DNA of 64,000 bases from Cordylochernes scorpioides (GCA_030710605.1 CP092877.1:69285598-69349597), one strand, 5' to 3'; counted from the stretch's first letter, positions 46,777-56,492 are shown. Made by a program: numbers and translations. Notes: generated by a model from the sequence alone, not told the origin.

Positions 46777-46856
46777 TGACCCGGGCAACGCCCGTGTTTT
46801 ACCCGATTGAATGTTTTGATTCAAATACTATTTGTTACAATTATAAATTGGCGCCT
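46777..46856 (-). mobile_element. RTE-like tail, inverted copy
   Basis: GAATGACCCGGGCAACGCCC ... TACAATTATAAATTGGCGCC is the reverse complement of part of 9147-9335. It directly follows a GAGATGAGTTTATTTTCATT Penelope-like piece (46722-46776). Confidence 0.5.
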
Positions 46857-46858
46857 TA

Positions 46859-46997
46859 TATAAATGCATATGTTAGTTAATAACTATAGCCTATGTGCTT
46901 TATCTGTCTATGTACTGTTGGCTTCCGTAGGCGTCTCTTACTGGGAAAAAGAAAGAGAGGATTCCATTTGGTTATTAACTAATATATGCATTTATTT
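46859..46997. mobile_element. Small MITE with 25-bp inverted repeats
   Basis: ATAAATGCATATGTTAGTTA (46859) and TAACTAATATATGCATTTAT (ending 46997) are inverted, one mismatch. About 139 bp, non-coding. Confidence 0.65.
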
Positions 46998-47129
46998 AAG
47001 GAGCGACCCGCTCCAACACAATGGTTACAAAAACGAAAAAGCGAGTGGGGGGGGGGGGGGCAAAGGTGGCGTGATCGTAGCCGACCAATAGGAGGGCGCC
47101 ATTCCAAAAAAAAAAAAAGCAAACGGTGA

Positions 47130-47260
47130 CAGAGATGACTGATGAAGAATGACGCTCGTAACTGTATATAGAATTCTCAAGCTTTCGGGCGTTTCCGCCC
47201 TTCTACAGGAGTACAAAAATGGACAATAATAAAACGCCGGTTAGATACTAACTATATACA
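47130..47260 (-). mobile_element. Penelope-like 3' end with hammerhead-like motif, copy 2
   Basis: Minus strand: GGCGTTTTATTATTGTCCAT, TACTCCTGTAGAAGGGCGGA, AACGCCCGAAAGCTTGAG. Helix II GGGC/GCCC, helix I CTC/GAG and GAAA are intact; the core reads CTGTAGA instead of CTGANGA. Stem III AGCT is self-complementary. Confidence 0.5.
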
Positions 47261-47387
47261 AGTATCTAAAGAGACAAAAGTCGCCTCTCCCGTCGAAATA
47301 GACGTCAAAACTAGACGCCATCTATTGACCGTCGCCGCAAACTAGCGGTGACAAAGCCACAACACCAGCTTTGGCAAACTGAAAAGT

Positions 47388-47442
47388 GTCCACCTAGAGA
47401 CCATGGTTTCGGGCTAATGGCCCTCGTCAGTTCAGGGCGGAC
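47388..47442 (-). ncRNA. Type I hammerhead ribozyme motif, intact core
   Basis: Minus strand core CTGACGA (47430-47424), helix II GGGCCATTAGCCC (47423-47411, four pairs, five-base loop), GAAA (47410-47407), a minimal stem III ACC-AT-GGT, and the cleavage base C at 47399. Helix I pairs GTCCGCCCTGA (5' side) with TCTAGGTGGAC (3' side) with one bulge and one or two mismatches. All conserved core bases are present. A very short, palindromic stem III is the form known from Penelope-like elements and retrozymes, which may cleave as dimers. Self-cleavage is inferred. Confidence 0.7.
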
Positions 47443-47638
47443 TTTATTCCATGAGATCCACACGGGATCTAATGGAATCTTGACAATCTGCCAAAGAGAT
47501 GTTTAGCTTCCATCTACATACAAGTATGTATGAGTGTATTTGCCTAGATTTTGCATATTACTTTATGATTAAGTATTTTTTTTTATTCAGTTAATTTATA
47601 TAATATTTTATCTTATATCTATAATATCGAAACGTCGA

Positions 47639-47738
47639 NNNNNNNNNNNNNNNNNNNNNNNNNNNNNNNNNNNNNNNNNNNNNNNNNNNNNNNNNNNNNN
47701 NNNNNNNNNNNNNNNNNNNNNNNNNNNNNNNNNNNNNN
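47639..47738. other. Assembly gap (100 N)
   Basis: Exactly 100 N. Sequence just before it (TCGAAACGTCGA) resembles a hammerhead 3' core but no CUGANGA is visible nearby. Confidence 0.99.
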
Positions 47739-47941
47739 GATAATAAAAAGATTTATTGACCGAAGTATCTTTAATTTTAATAACTATGAATACCGGTCAG
47801 ACAGCCTCTATCTTTACGTTATTTCATCTTGAATATTATATATATTGACTCTGTAGTATATGTGCATGTGGGGAACCGAAATATCGTCTACCTTGAATAG
47901 CGACCAGAATTGTGAACCAGTTTTATGTTAATTAATTGATA

Positions 47942-48188
47942 TACACCAATACCTCGCTTGCGTCGTTTCGTTTTGCGTTTTTTTCGAAGTTGCGTCGCTG
48001 CTTAATTTTTACTGATTTTCACTGTGCGTCGTTAGATTTTCGAAGTTGCGTTGTTTTGGATTCGAGTCTTTATTTTTTTTTTCCGAAAATATTGCAACAC
48101 CTTTGTTTTTGATTGCGCCTTCACATATTTTCACTTTGCGTCGTGTTTTTTGGAACGTAACTCCGACGCAAAGCGAGGTATGGGTGTA
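47942..48188. mobile_element. TA-flanked MITE, 'ACACCCATTCTTCGCTTTGC' family, copy 2 (inverted)
   Basis: TACACCAATACCTCGCTTGC ... GACGCAAAGCGAGGTATGGGTGTA; internal order is the reverse complement of 17957-18211. Confidence 0.75.
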
Positions 48189-49009
48189 ATGACTTCCGAT
48201 TCTTGAACGATTCTAACGCCATGAATACGAGTGACCAAATAGGGCTCTGATACCCTGTTAGTACAAACTGTTCCCAACATGTGTATACATGTGGTCAAAT
48301 TATAGGATAATCAGATACAAACCTCACTGTGATTATCGTGGGAACCCTGTGTGTTCTTTGGATAGGAACAATTAGCTGTAGGTATACGACACAATAAACG
48401 TATCCATGAAACTTGTCAACATCTTTATTCCAACGTTTCGGTGACCCACCATGTTTATAAATATCTGGTTAAATATTTATAAATCTCGATAGCAACATTA
48501 TGATAACTTGGTAACTTGGAAAGGGGCGATAGTGGATTGTCAAAACTACGAAATAAAAGAAGAAATTGTTATGTTTCGTTTTTAATTTATACATCCCACC
48601 TATAATAATGTTTTTTTTTTTAACGACACACAGTACTCGTTTTAGATGATGACATGAGTTGTATCACAGATGAATCCAAAATAAAACGTTGGTAATAACA
48701 CTGACAGTTATTTTCCTCTAATGGCTCGAAAATCATACACTTTGGTTAGTATCCCATGAAACCATATTCTCTCTCATACTTCTCTCATGGGTCGCGGTAA
48801 CCTGGCTGGCACTTAGCTGGAGACATTCGGAAAGGTTTATGAGTGTCTTGAATTGATCCAACCTACAAATTCTGGCATTTTCTACTTCCTGGAGATGACC
48901 CATTATAAGAAAGAATGGTCCCATGTCAATATAGACGACAAAACTTCCGACATTTCTGCAGTCTAGCAGACAAAAAAACCGCAACACCAGCTATAGCAAT
49001 TTCAGAATA

Positions 49010-49060
49010 CCCACCTGTATAACATGTTTTCAAATATTTAACGTCGTTAGTCCAGAGTGA
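49010..49060 (-). ncRNA. Decayed hammerhead ribozyme, relative of 47388-47442
   Basis: The downstream sequence (minus) ...CAGCTATAGC/ CAACACCAGC on the plus strand at 48980-49000 aligns with 47365-47385. In the ribozyme position the core reads CTAACGA then GAAAACATG, so CUGANGA is mutated and helix II is lost. A pseudogene of the ribozyme. Confidence 0.45.
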
Positions 49061-49233
49061 TAATGTAAGATCCACAAAGGATTCGACGAAATATTTCGAG
49101 TTAACCAAAGAAGTGTTGAGCTGGTAATGTTTAGCTGGGCTAATTCTATAGCCAAAATATAGATGGGAGATTTTTGCGTGTTGTCTTGTTGACTTCCCTC
49201 GCGACATCCCGTCCACTAAGCTGCGGTGTTCAG

Positions 49234-49333
49234 GAAGCGACGAGTCCAAGACGGACGATGAGTGGATCGACTTCAGCGACCTCGAGGTCCCTCTCATCCT
49301 GCCCTACGCCGTCAGCCCTACCCTGCTTGCTAG
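49234..49333 (+). CDS. Exn: Ephexin-like RhoGEF, coding exon 2 (acidic linker)
   Basis: Acceptor GTGTTCAG|GAAGC and donor CTAG|GTGAGT. The exon takes one base from exon 1 (phase 1) and leaves two. It encodes SDESKTDDEWIDFSDLEVPL followed by ILPYAVSPTLLA. Acidic and hydrophobic, with a tryptophan-containing motif. The phase matches both neighbours exactly, which supports the splice sites. No known domain recognised. Confidence 0.8.
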
Positions 49334-49385
49334 GTGAGTACAACTCCTCACACCCTGTCTCACAACACCTTATTCTTAAAACATA

Positions 49386-49563
49386 CAGTAGAACTACCTC
49401 CTTGTCAAGGACACCTAATTGCAGAGCCAAATTGTCCTTTAGGGAGAGGTTTCCTATTACCGGAGAGTTGCTAAATAGTAAAAATTGTAATTTTGCAAAT
49501 GAAAACTGTCCTTTATAGAGAGGTGTGCGCTAGCGGGGTGTCCGCTAAAGGGAGGTTCTACTG
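49386..49563. mobile_element. Pogo-like MITE in intron 2
   Basis: TA-CAGTAGAACTACCTCCTTG and AAAGGGAGGTTCTACTG-TA. 178 bp, ending 4 bp before the next MITE. Confidence 0.7.
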
Positions 49564-49567
49564 TATA

Positions 49568-49783
49568 TACACTCATAGGGGCAAAACTTAAGGAAGTGGA
49601 AAGTCTTTGATGTCGCCAGTTGTCTGTTTTTTTTTTTTTTGTTTTTTTTTTAGGAGACAGGTAATTTTGTTTACACTTGGTTATCTCGTGTCTTCAATAA
49701 AGGTCACTGTAATATCTTTCAGAGTTATTGTCTGAATCCTGATATACATGCTGAAAGGTACTTAAGTTTTGTCCATGGGTGTA
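49568..49783. mobile_element. TA-flanked MITE, 'CACTCATGGACAAAACTT' family, copy 4
   Basis: TACACTCATAGGGGCAAAAC ... TTTTGTCCATGGGTGTA with the CTTCAATAAAGGTCACTGTA interior. Confidence 0.75.
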
Positions 49784-49999
49784 TATAGTTGGTCAGACAC
49801 GGCCAGGTGTCCAAGCTGCGGGTCAGTTGTTTAGACGAACCCGAAGTTCTGTCACTTCTAAAGAGGGGTCAGTGATTGAGTATCCGAAATCAGAGATCGT
49901 ATCCCGTATTGGACACTTTTCCTGAATAAAAAATTTGCAAAAACTTGAAAAAAGCCCAACCCCTCTAGTATGTAACATTTGTAAGTAAAACTGCTTTCT

Positions 50000-50095
50000 G
50001 CGTGTGCAGACATGTAATGCACTTAGAGTAAAGCAGTCGTCAACTACTACCCACCATGATTATCATGGCCTGTACTCCGTATACAAGAGGAGATA
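50000..50095 (-). repeat. Inverted partial copy of the 33640-33845 repeat
   Basis: ACCCACCATGATTATCATGG followed by CCTGTACTCCGTATAC is the reverse complement of the repeat start. Confidence 0.5.
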
Positions 50096-50510
50096 ATAAT
50101 ATATATATTTTTAAAACTTCCAAAGAACTATGAATATCGGTGGTGAATGCCGCTATCTTCAAGATATCAACGAAGTGTTAAGGATCCTTAACAAGGATTT
50201 TCTCAGGTTAGCTTGGAGGCAGCTTCTCTCAAAGGTTGTTGATATTCCTCACCGAACTTCCGGGCACGGAAGTGGTGAGTCACCACCGCCTCAGGGATCC
50301 AGGGGAGGGAGGGAGGGGTTCTCCACGGTCAGTCAGGGGAGGAAGTAGTTATACCGGTGGTCAGCCGGTTTTTTAACTTCTTTCTTCTCACCGTCCATCA
50401 TTACACCGCACAGTTGTTCCCTACGGAACAAGATACCGCCACCAGGTGTTGTTTACCACGGAATCTGCGAAGGAAAAAAGCTATTTACTTTCAATATTGA
50501 AGATGATATA

Positions 50511-50727
50511 CACACTCATGGATAGAACTTAAGGAAGTAGAAATCTTTGATGTCGCCGACCTTTTATTATTATTTTTTTTTTTTAAGGAGACCAAGTCAA
50601 TTTTGTTCACACTTGGTTATCTCGGGTGTCTTCAATAAATATTACTGTGATATCTTTCAGAGTTATTGTCTGAATCCCGATATACATGTTAAAGGTACAA
50701 TTTCCTTAAGTTTTATCCATGAATGTA
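50511..50727. mobile_element. TA-flanked MITE, 'CACTCATGGACAAAACTT' family, copy 5
   Basis: CACACTCATGGATAGAACTT ... TTTTATCCATGAATGTA; same interior as copy 4. Confidence 0.75.
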
Positions 50728-50891
50728 TATATAAAGGAAAACCAAATATTAAGAATAAAATACAGGTTGATGATATTTATCCATTGTACACCTGATAATG
50801 TAGGAATGGCCTTATGATAATTACACACACAAAAAAAAAGTATTTTATTAAAACCTTAGCCTTAGACAGTCGCTCCATGCGGAATATATAT

Positions 50892-51722
50892 ATACTAGCG
50901 AACCCGGCCACGCGTTGCAGTGGCTAAATTGAAATATGTTGAATTAACATTATACTAAACTATTCAGTACAGTAAAGTTAATATTCACTAATAAAGATAA
51001 AAATGTTTTAGCCGATCTAAAGCCCAACGGGATTGAGAATGGAACGTTACGTTATAATTTGAAAGTGATTTTTTATATATATATAGACAATATAGCCCTT
51101 CATTGTAATCATTGATTATAATCACTGCATTAATAAATGTCAGTCTTCCCAGTATTCTTTTACCTATGTATGGAAATTTTGGTTTGAATTAGTGAACTAC
51201 TGCGAATTTGTAGACGAATGACCCGGGCAACGCCCGGGTTACCACGATTAAATGTATATTACATATGGAAGATGGACGTAGTTCCCGGAGGGCACCCGCG
51301 AGGTCACTCTGCCCCCGCGCAACTGTCCAACCGGGAGCGCCCCGCGCCGTCAAAATCGTCACGCGTTCTAGAGGGCGCTGCTCGGCCGTCAGCCGGGAGA
51401 TCTCATTTACCCGGCGGGGGGGGGGGGGGGGGCAGGGAAGTCACGTGCTGCGCCGGCAGCCAATCGTCGCGCGCCGCCATCTCCCGTCTGCCGCGAGAGG
51501 GGCGCTGATTGCGAGTGAATTTACGTTTTATTGTAAATAAAAATGCAACGAAAGGTTATTTCTAAAGGGTAATTAGCCAGAAACCATCCCTGTAGTATAC
51601 TAAACATCTTCCCAAAGTTTCATCACGATTGGTTGAACGATGTAGAAGATTATCACTCACGGACGGACTCACGGACGGACCAACGGACCAACCAACAAAC
51701 ATCCATTTTTATATATATAGAT
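50892..51722 (+). mobile_element. RTE-like element remnants around a GC-rich block
   Basis: Left: ACTAGCGAACCCGGCCACGC (50894). Middle: GACCCGGGCAACGCCCGGGT (51219). Right: CCAAAGTTTCATCACGATTG then GTTGAACGATGTAGAAGATT and TTTTTATATATATAGAT, the form of an RTE-type 3' end. The block 51275-51520 is very GC- and CpG-rich with a G run (51414-51432). No intact coding sequence. Confidence 0.5.
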
Positions 51723-51865
51723 AAGTATAAATAAGGAAAGTGACTGTGGAAAGTGACAGTGAGTCATTGAGACGTCGGGAATTAAACAAATAATTGGTTG
51801 ATGTACTTTTTACAACCCAAATTACAGCCAACAAATGATCTTCAAAAAATAAAAGGAGATTGGTA

Positions 51866-52574
51866 ATTAAGTTGTAGCCGGGAGATGTGTAACTAAGGTA
51901 GGGGGCAGAATATATACAACTAAGATAAGGGCAGGAGATATGTAACTGAGGTATAGGCAGGAGATATGTAACTGAGGTATAGGCAGGAGATATGTAACTA
52001 AGGTATAGGCAGGAGATATGTAACTGAGGTATAGGCAGGAGATATGTAACTAAGGTATAGGCAGGAGATATGTAACTGAGGTATAGGAAGGAGATATGTA
52101 ACTAAGGTATAGGCAGGAGATATGTAACTGAGGTATAGGAAGGAGATATGTAACTAAGGTATAGGCAGGAGATATGTAACTAAGGTATAGGCAGGAGATA
52201 TGTAACTGAGGTATAGGCAGGGGATATGTAACTAAGTTGTAGGCGGGAGATATGTAACTAAGTTGTAGGCGGGAGATATGTAACTAAGGTATAGACAAGA
52301 GATATGTAACTGAGGTATAGGCAGGAGATATGTAACTGAGGTATAGGAAGGAGATATGTAACTAAGATAGGGGGCAGGAGATAACTAAGGTATAGGCAGG
52401 AGATATGTAACTGATGTATAGGCAGGAGATATGTAACTGAGATAGGGGGCAGGAGATATGTAACTGAGGTATAGGCAGGAGATATGTAACTGAGGTATAG
52501 GCAGGGGATATGTAACTAAGTTGTAGGCGGGAGTTATGTAACTAAGGTATAGACAGGAGATATGTAACTAAGAT
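51866..52574 (+). repeat. 26-bp minisatellite in RhoGEF intron 2
   Basis: About 26 units of AACTGAGGTATAGGCAGGAGATATGT with variants (GTTGTAGGCGGG, GATAGGGGGCAGG). It runs to within about 18 bp of the exon 3 acceptor. Confidence 0.92.
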
Positions 52575-52592
52575 CCACTGTGTCCTCCCCAG

Positions 52593-52713
52593 CTGCGAGC
52601 CCATCTCGGGAGAAGCCGCGCCCTACGACCACCTCACCTCCTTCCACCCCAAGTACATCGGCACCCGCGGCGTCCTCAAGGGCCAGTCGGAGCCTAACCT
52701 CTTCAAGAACAGA
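52593..52713 (+). CDS. Exn: Ephexin-like RhoGEF, coding exon 3
   Basis: Acceptor CCTCCCCAG|C, donor AACAGA|GTGAGT; takes two bases from exon 2 and ends in phase 0. Encodes CEPISGEAAPYDHLTSFHPK and YIGTRGVLKGQSEPNLFKNR. The YDHL-type tyrosine could be a phosphorylation site, a known control of ephexins, but that is inference. GC-rich third positions. Confidence 0.8.
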
Positions 52714-52998
52714 GTGAGTACTATCTTCGTGGTTATATCTAGGTGTTTAGCACTCTGTAGATGGTTAGGTGTACAATTTGTTGGATTAATGGTAGAAGCT
52801 ATGAGAGTAAACCCAGCTCAGTAAAATGTCTTTCAGTAACATCCTTGTTACAGAGTACTTTGCGTAGTTGATGAAATACGATAGAGATATCTCTCTTTAC
52901 AAAACTGTAAATATCCACATGGGGGCTTATATGCATATATGTATGGAATGTAAACATTTGGAATGTTTTAAAGTAATGTATCAAATTAAACTAAATGA

Positions 52999-53249
52999 TG
53001 TTTTGAAAATTCGAAACTATTTTAGACGCGTAAGATTCTTTTGAAATTAAATAATCTAAACTGCCCTTACTGCAATGGAAAAATTAATGGGAGGGCCTGA
53101 CTCATCAGTGGTCTCGACATATATGAAATATGCGTTATTCGATGAGCCAGGCCCTCCCATTAATTTTTCAATTGCAGTAAGGGCAGTAGAAATTGTTTAA
53201 TTTCAAAAAGAATCTTACGCGTCTAAAATAGTTTCGAATTTTCATAACA
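52999..53249. mobile_element. Palindromic MITE (GGCTCATCAGTGGT family)
   Basis: TTTTGAAAATTCGAAACTAT / ATAGTTTCGAATTTTCATAA outer arms and the CTGCCCTTACTGCAATGG inner arms, over 80% like 34228-34481. It lies in intron 3. Confidence 0.8.
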
Positions 53250-54042
53250 GATGGCGCGCTAGTGCATCATAATATAAATGATGTTTGTTTTAGCTTTTAT
53301 ATTTAGCAATAAATTGATAGAAAAATATTTCAGAAAATCTTGGGCCGTTAGTCGTCGTGATACTGGAACTCTCGACTTCTAGTGTATTTACTTTTATTCC
53401 TGTCCAAGAACGGCTGGAGTTTTTCTGGAGAGTGTTGTTATAGCAATTTGTTGTTCAATATGTAAACATATAACAATCCTCATTTATTATAATTTTACAT
53501 ATTACTCTCTCATTTCCTTACCAACCTCTCTCTAGTTACATTTTTACATTCTATAAGCGTTCAGAATATCCTTGCTCTTCTTATCTTTCTTTCTACCACT
53601 GGATATACCTATTATTTTGAGCACCTTATTAAGAATTTATACATATGCTGCAAAAGGTAATTTTTATTTTTTTATAAATATTAAAAAAAAAAAACATTTC
53701 CATGTTTTGATATTCTCAACCTAGATCGCCTATACTCGGATAAGTGAATTTGCCACAGCCCCAGAGATGTAAGCAAATTCGAGCCACCCTGTATACCACG
53801 GTTTAGGTCTTCATCAGTACAGGGGTGGGTAATATTTCCTCAGACTGCTAAGTTATCTATAAATAAATTTGTAATAAAAGCAGCGTGGCCCATGTCAGTT
53901 TGTTTGGCTAACTTCCTAGGTACCTGGAGCCACGTCCAGATGTTTTCTTGGAATATTTGTCTGGTAGGGGATTGCAAGGATATTAGAAAGCGGGGTGTTT
54001 GGAAAATAAAACTTTACCTCTAGCTGACACACACACGTCCAG

Positions 54043-54423
54043 GAACTGGCGCTGAACCACCACTACGAGCGGTTGAACAGCGGTAGCACGAGCTCCGCGC
54101 CCCGCCAGCACCTAACGCTCGACCTGCCGCCCCTGAGCCCCGAGGTGTTCGCCCCCCGCCCAGAGCCCCGAGGAGCCCCGCACACCGCGTACAGTCAGCG
54201 TGGCTACCCAGGCTGGCGACCCGGGCTTCGAGCGATCCGCCTCCCGCAAGAGTCTCGGACGACTCCTCCGCAGTGCACGTAGCTCGAAAAAGACAGCGCC
54301 GAAGGAGACGGCAACGTTTTACGCGGAGCTGAGCACGGTGGATGCGACGGGCAAAGACGGGCCACCAGTAGGGGAGATGGCAGATGCCGAGGATGACGGA
54401 TACGAGGACGTCTCCAGCGAGCT
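54043..54423 (+). CDS. Exn: Ephexin-like RhoGEF, coding exon 4, with apparent 1-bp insertion
   Basis: Acceptor ACGTCCAG|GAACTGG, donor GAGCT|GTAAGT. Phase 0 from exon 3 gives ELALNHHYERLNSGSTSSAP and DLPPLSPEVFA, then the frame fails (stop at 54280). The +1 frame takes over after the C6 run at 54152-54157 with GFERSASRKSLGRLLRSARS, KKTAPKETATFYAELSTVD and MADAEDDGYEDVSSEL. The exon is 381 bases; 380 would leave phase 2, exactly what exon 5 needs. This points to one surplus C rather than a pseudogene. The acidic YEDVSSE end is typical of the region before the DH domain. Confidence 0.75.
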
Positions 54424-54481
54424 GTAAGTCCTCCGTCCCTTCCACCACCGCAGTGACGATGCTAACCCGCGGTGAACACAG

Positions 54482-54566
54482 ACCGCCCTGGCTGCGCGAA
54501 GACACAGAACCCTCCCCCGTCTTCTCCCGTTCCCCTGAGCAGCTGCTCACTTCCCGAAGCTACCTG
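54482..54566 (+). CDS. Exn: Ephexin-like RhoGEF, coding exon 5
   Basis: Acceptor GAACACAG|ACCGCC, donor TACCTG|GTAAGT. It takes two bases from exon 4 and ends phase 0, encoding PPWLREDTEPSPVFSRSPEQ then LLTSRSYL. The intron between exons 4 and 5 is only 58 bp (54424-54481) in a gene with introns of 0.5-8 kb, so the exact acceptor is less certain. Confidence 0.65.
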
Positions 54567-55182
54567 GTAAGTGATTCACACGTTGCCAACATCACCACCC
54601 TTTTTTATATATAAGCAGTCAAACCTGTTTCAGGCGTTTTCCTGACAAATCATCGAATTTTAATATTTATTTATTTTTTACATGAAGTTGTTTGTTTTCT
54701 ATATCACAGATATTTGCCCATGAAACACACTTGTACTTAAGTTTTTATCTAACTCAACGCTCGCTCTCTATTAAAGTTCCCAAGGTATCAATAACAAAGA
54801 GAGTTGCAGTGTTTTTAAATCGATGGTTTCATATATATGTTTCACACCTTTCTCCGTGATTACAATATGCACAATTTTCTGCTTTTTCAAGTATGTAAAT
54901 AGTCTCTGAAATGGATCAGGCCATCTGTTTGTGCTATCAAGTTGGTGGGGTGGTGGGTGACATCATTTTGGGGACATCCCCGAGTTTTCCTTCATTAGAG
55001 GTAAACCAATTAGTGACTTTACATGTGTGTTGTTACACTATGAAATGTAAGAAAGTTATGGGAAACCTGGGTTTAATGGGTACAGTCATTTAGTCAGAAA
55101 TGATAGGAAATACCAAGTCTTAGCTTTCTGGTTTAAGACATTATTCTGTCGAGTTGCTATGTGCAAATTCGGAAATATCTTT

Positions 55183-55228
55183 ATTTACGGGGCTGCTAAC
55201 CAGAATGGATGATTTTTGAGCCCCGAAG
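55183..55228 (-). repeat. GGGGCTCAAAAATCAT module, inverted copy
   Basis: TCTTTATTTACGGGGCTGCT then AACCAGAATGGATGATTTTT is the reverse complement of the module at 42627 and 42766. Next to it is a tRNA-like T-arm (GGGGAATCGAAC, 55250) with an A run on each side. Confidence 0.55.
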
Positions 55229-55570
55229 AAAAAAAAAAAGCTCCCAGGCGGGGAATCGAACTATTAAAAAAAAAAAAGGCTATGTGCAAATTGGGTAATT
55301 GGACATTGTGGAGTTGGATTAACTAGGTGAACTCTACCAATTCTATAATTTGATTTAATAAAAAAAGAGGGAAATGTTTGAATTATTTTAATGGAAGCTG
55401 GGCACCATAGGGATATTGAGGATACAGTCAAACCCGTCTTGACGATTATCGATATTTTATGCTGTAAAAATCGCCTTCCCAAGAATAGGGTTGGGTCAAT
55501 TAGATTTTTTTTCTTTGTATATTTTTGCATTCCAAAAAAAGATGAAGTGTTGCTAACCCCGGCGACACAG

Positions 55571-55840
55571 ATGGCAGCCATGAGGACGGAAACTCTCGGA
55601 CCCCCGCGCCAGCTGGTGCGATCTCCCAGAAGTCCAACAGTCCGGGATCCTCGGCGCTATCTCCGCCCAGGAGTTGAAGCTACAGGAGTCCATCTGGAGG
55701 CTGTACCTGGCGCAGGCCCGACACTGCCGTACTATGGACCAAGGCATCTCGCGCTGTGAGGGCATCAAGGCCGCGCTCTGCTCCGCTCAGAGGGCGCTGC
55801 TCTTCGCCGATCTCCTGGCACTACGGGACATCGCCCGCAA
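55571..55840 (+). CDS. Exn: Ephexin-like RhoGEF, coding exon 6 (start of DH domain), with apparent 1-bp insertion
   Basis: Acceptor GCGACACAG|ATGGCAG, donor CGCAA|GTACGT. Opens as MAAMRTETLGPP, then shifts at the C5 run 55601-55605 to a frame reading WCDLPEVQQSGILGAISAQE, LKLQESIWRLYLAQARHCRT and LLFADLLALRDIARK. The LPEV-x-QSG and KLQES motifs are diagnostic of the ephexin DH start. 270 bases; 269 gives the phase 2 needed by exon 7, so one extra C is likely. The CR1 segment, normally with an invariant Glu and Tyr, reads AQARHCRTMDQG here. Confidence 0.8.
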
Positions 55841-56085
55841 GTACGTCCGTCCTTGGGGGTTGACTAGAACTGGCGCTCTCCAACTTTTAGTTGTAGTAGT
55901 TTTAAAGGAATTATACTTTAGTTTTCGAGCATGCTCTTCTTCGGATATTTCTTATTTAGATGACGAAGGCCATCGCCTGAAAACTTGTGCTATTCATTTT
56001 TACTCTGACTAACTAGATAGGTACACCAGCAGGATGGCATATAGTAGGTAAAGTCGCCTATGTACACACTGGATAGTATACAATA

Positions 56086-56492
56086 CATCATTGTACAATA
56101 TAATATAATGCGGCTTGTGATTGTAAAACGACATTTGAAAATTATCCCGCAAGTGTTTCTTTTCAACGAAAAATCAAAATTTATTTTAAGGAGAAATAGC
56201 GATTATTTCTAACCTTAGGGATGAGGTATGAAAGGGTGAATTGTGAAGAGTAATGATAAACGGAAAAATAAAAGTGTCCAGGGATGGGAAGCCCGGTAAG
56301 CGGAACAATGTGGGTTCCCATCCCTGGACACTTTTATTTTTCCGTTTATCATTACTCTTCACAATTCACCCTTTCATACCTCATCCTTAAGGTTAGAAAT
56401 AATCGTTATTTCTCCTTAAAATAAATTTTGATTTTTCGTTGAAAAGAAACACATGCGGGATAATTTTCAAATGTCGTTTTACATCATTGTAC
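56086..56492. mobile_element. Very long foldback element with tRNA-like loop
   Basis: Arms 56121-56300 and 56305-56481 are almost perfectly complementary over about 170 bp. The direct repeat CATCATTGTAC flanks it (56086-56096, 56482-56492), a possible target duplication. The centre carries GTCCAGGGATGGGAAGCCCG and TGGGTTCCCATCCCTGGACA, the ends of the tRNA-like sequence seen at 61821-61893. Related to 8009-8224. Confidence 0.8.

Larger units (their letters stand above)
41156..49233 (+). other. Intron 1 of the RhoGEF gene (8.1 kb)
   Basis: Starts GTAAGT, ends GTGTTCAG. Filled with MITEs, repeats, a minisatellite, a hammerhead motif and an assembly gap, listed separately. The stretches 42920-44400 and 44870-46060 hold no supported gene; 45530-46015 has several ATTTGCATA motifs, and 45385-45500 a diverged piece of the GGCTCATCA MITE family. 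Confidence 0.7.

Noticed and set aside
48400-48480. TTTATTCCAACGTTTCGGTGACCC as a third hammerhead family
   Set aside because: The GAAACGTTGG part and a GGTG/CACC helix II exist on the minus strand, but no CUGANGA is present. At most an old Penelope-like remnant.
51414-51432. Long G run as a functional G-quadruplex
   Set aside because: Homopolymer length is unreliable in assemblies and there is no further evidence.
54043-54423. RhoGEF as a pseudogene because of the frame breaks in exons 4 and 6
   Set aside because: Nine exons keep splice phases, donor/acceptor signals and family motifs; both breaks are single surplus bases in C runs, which fits sequencing error better than decay.
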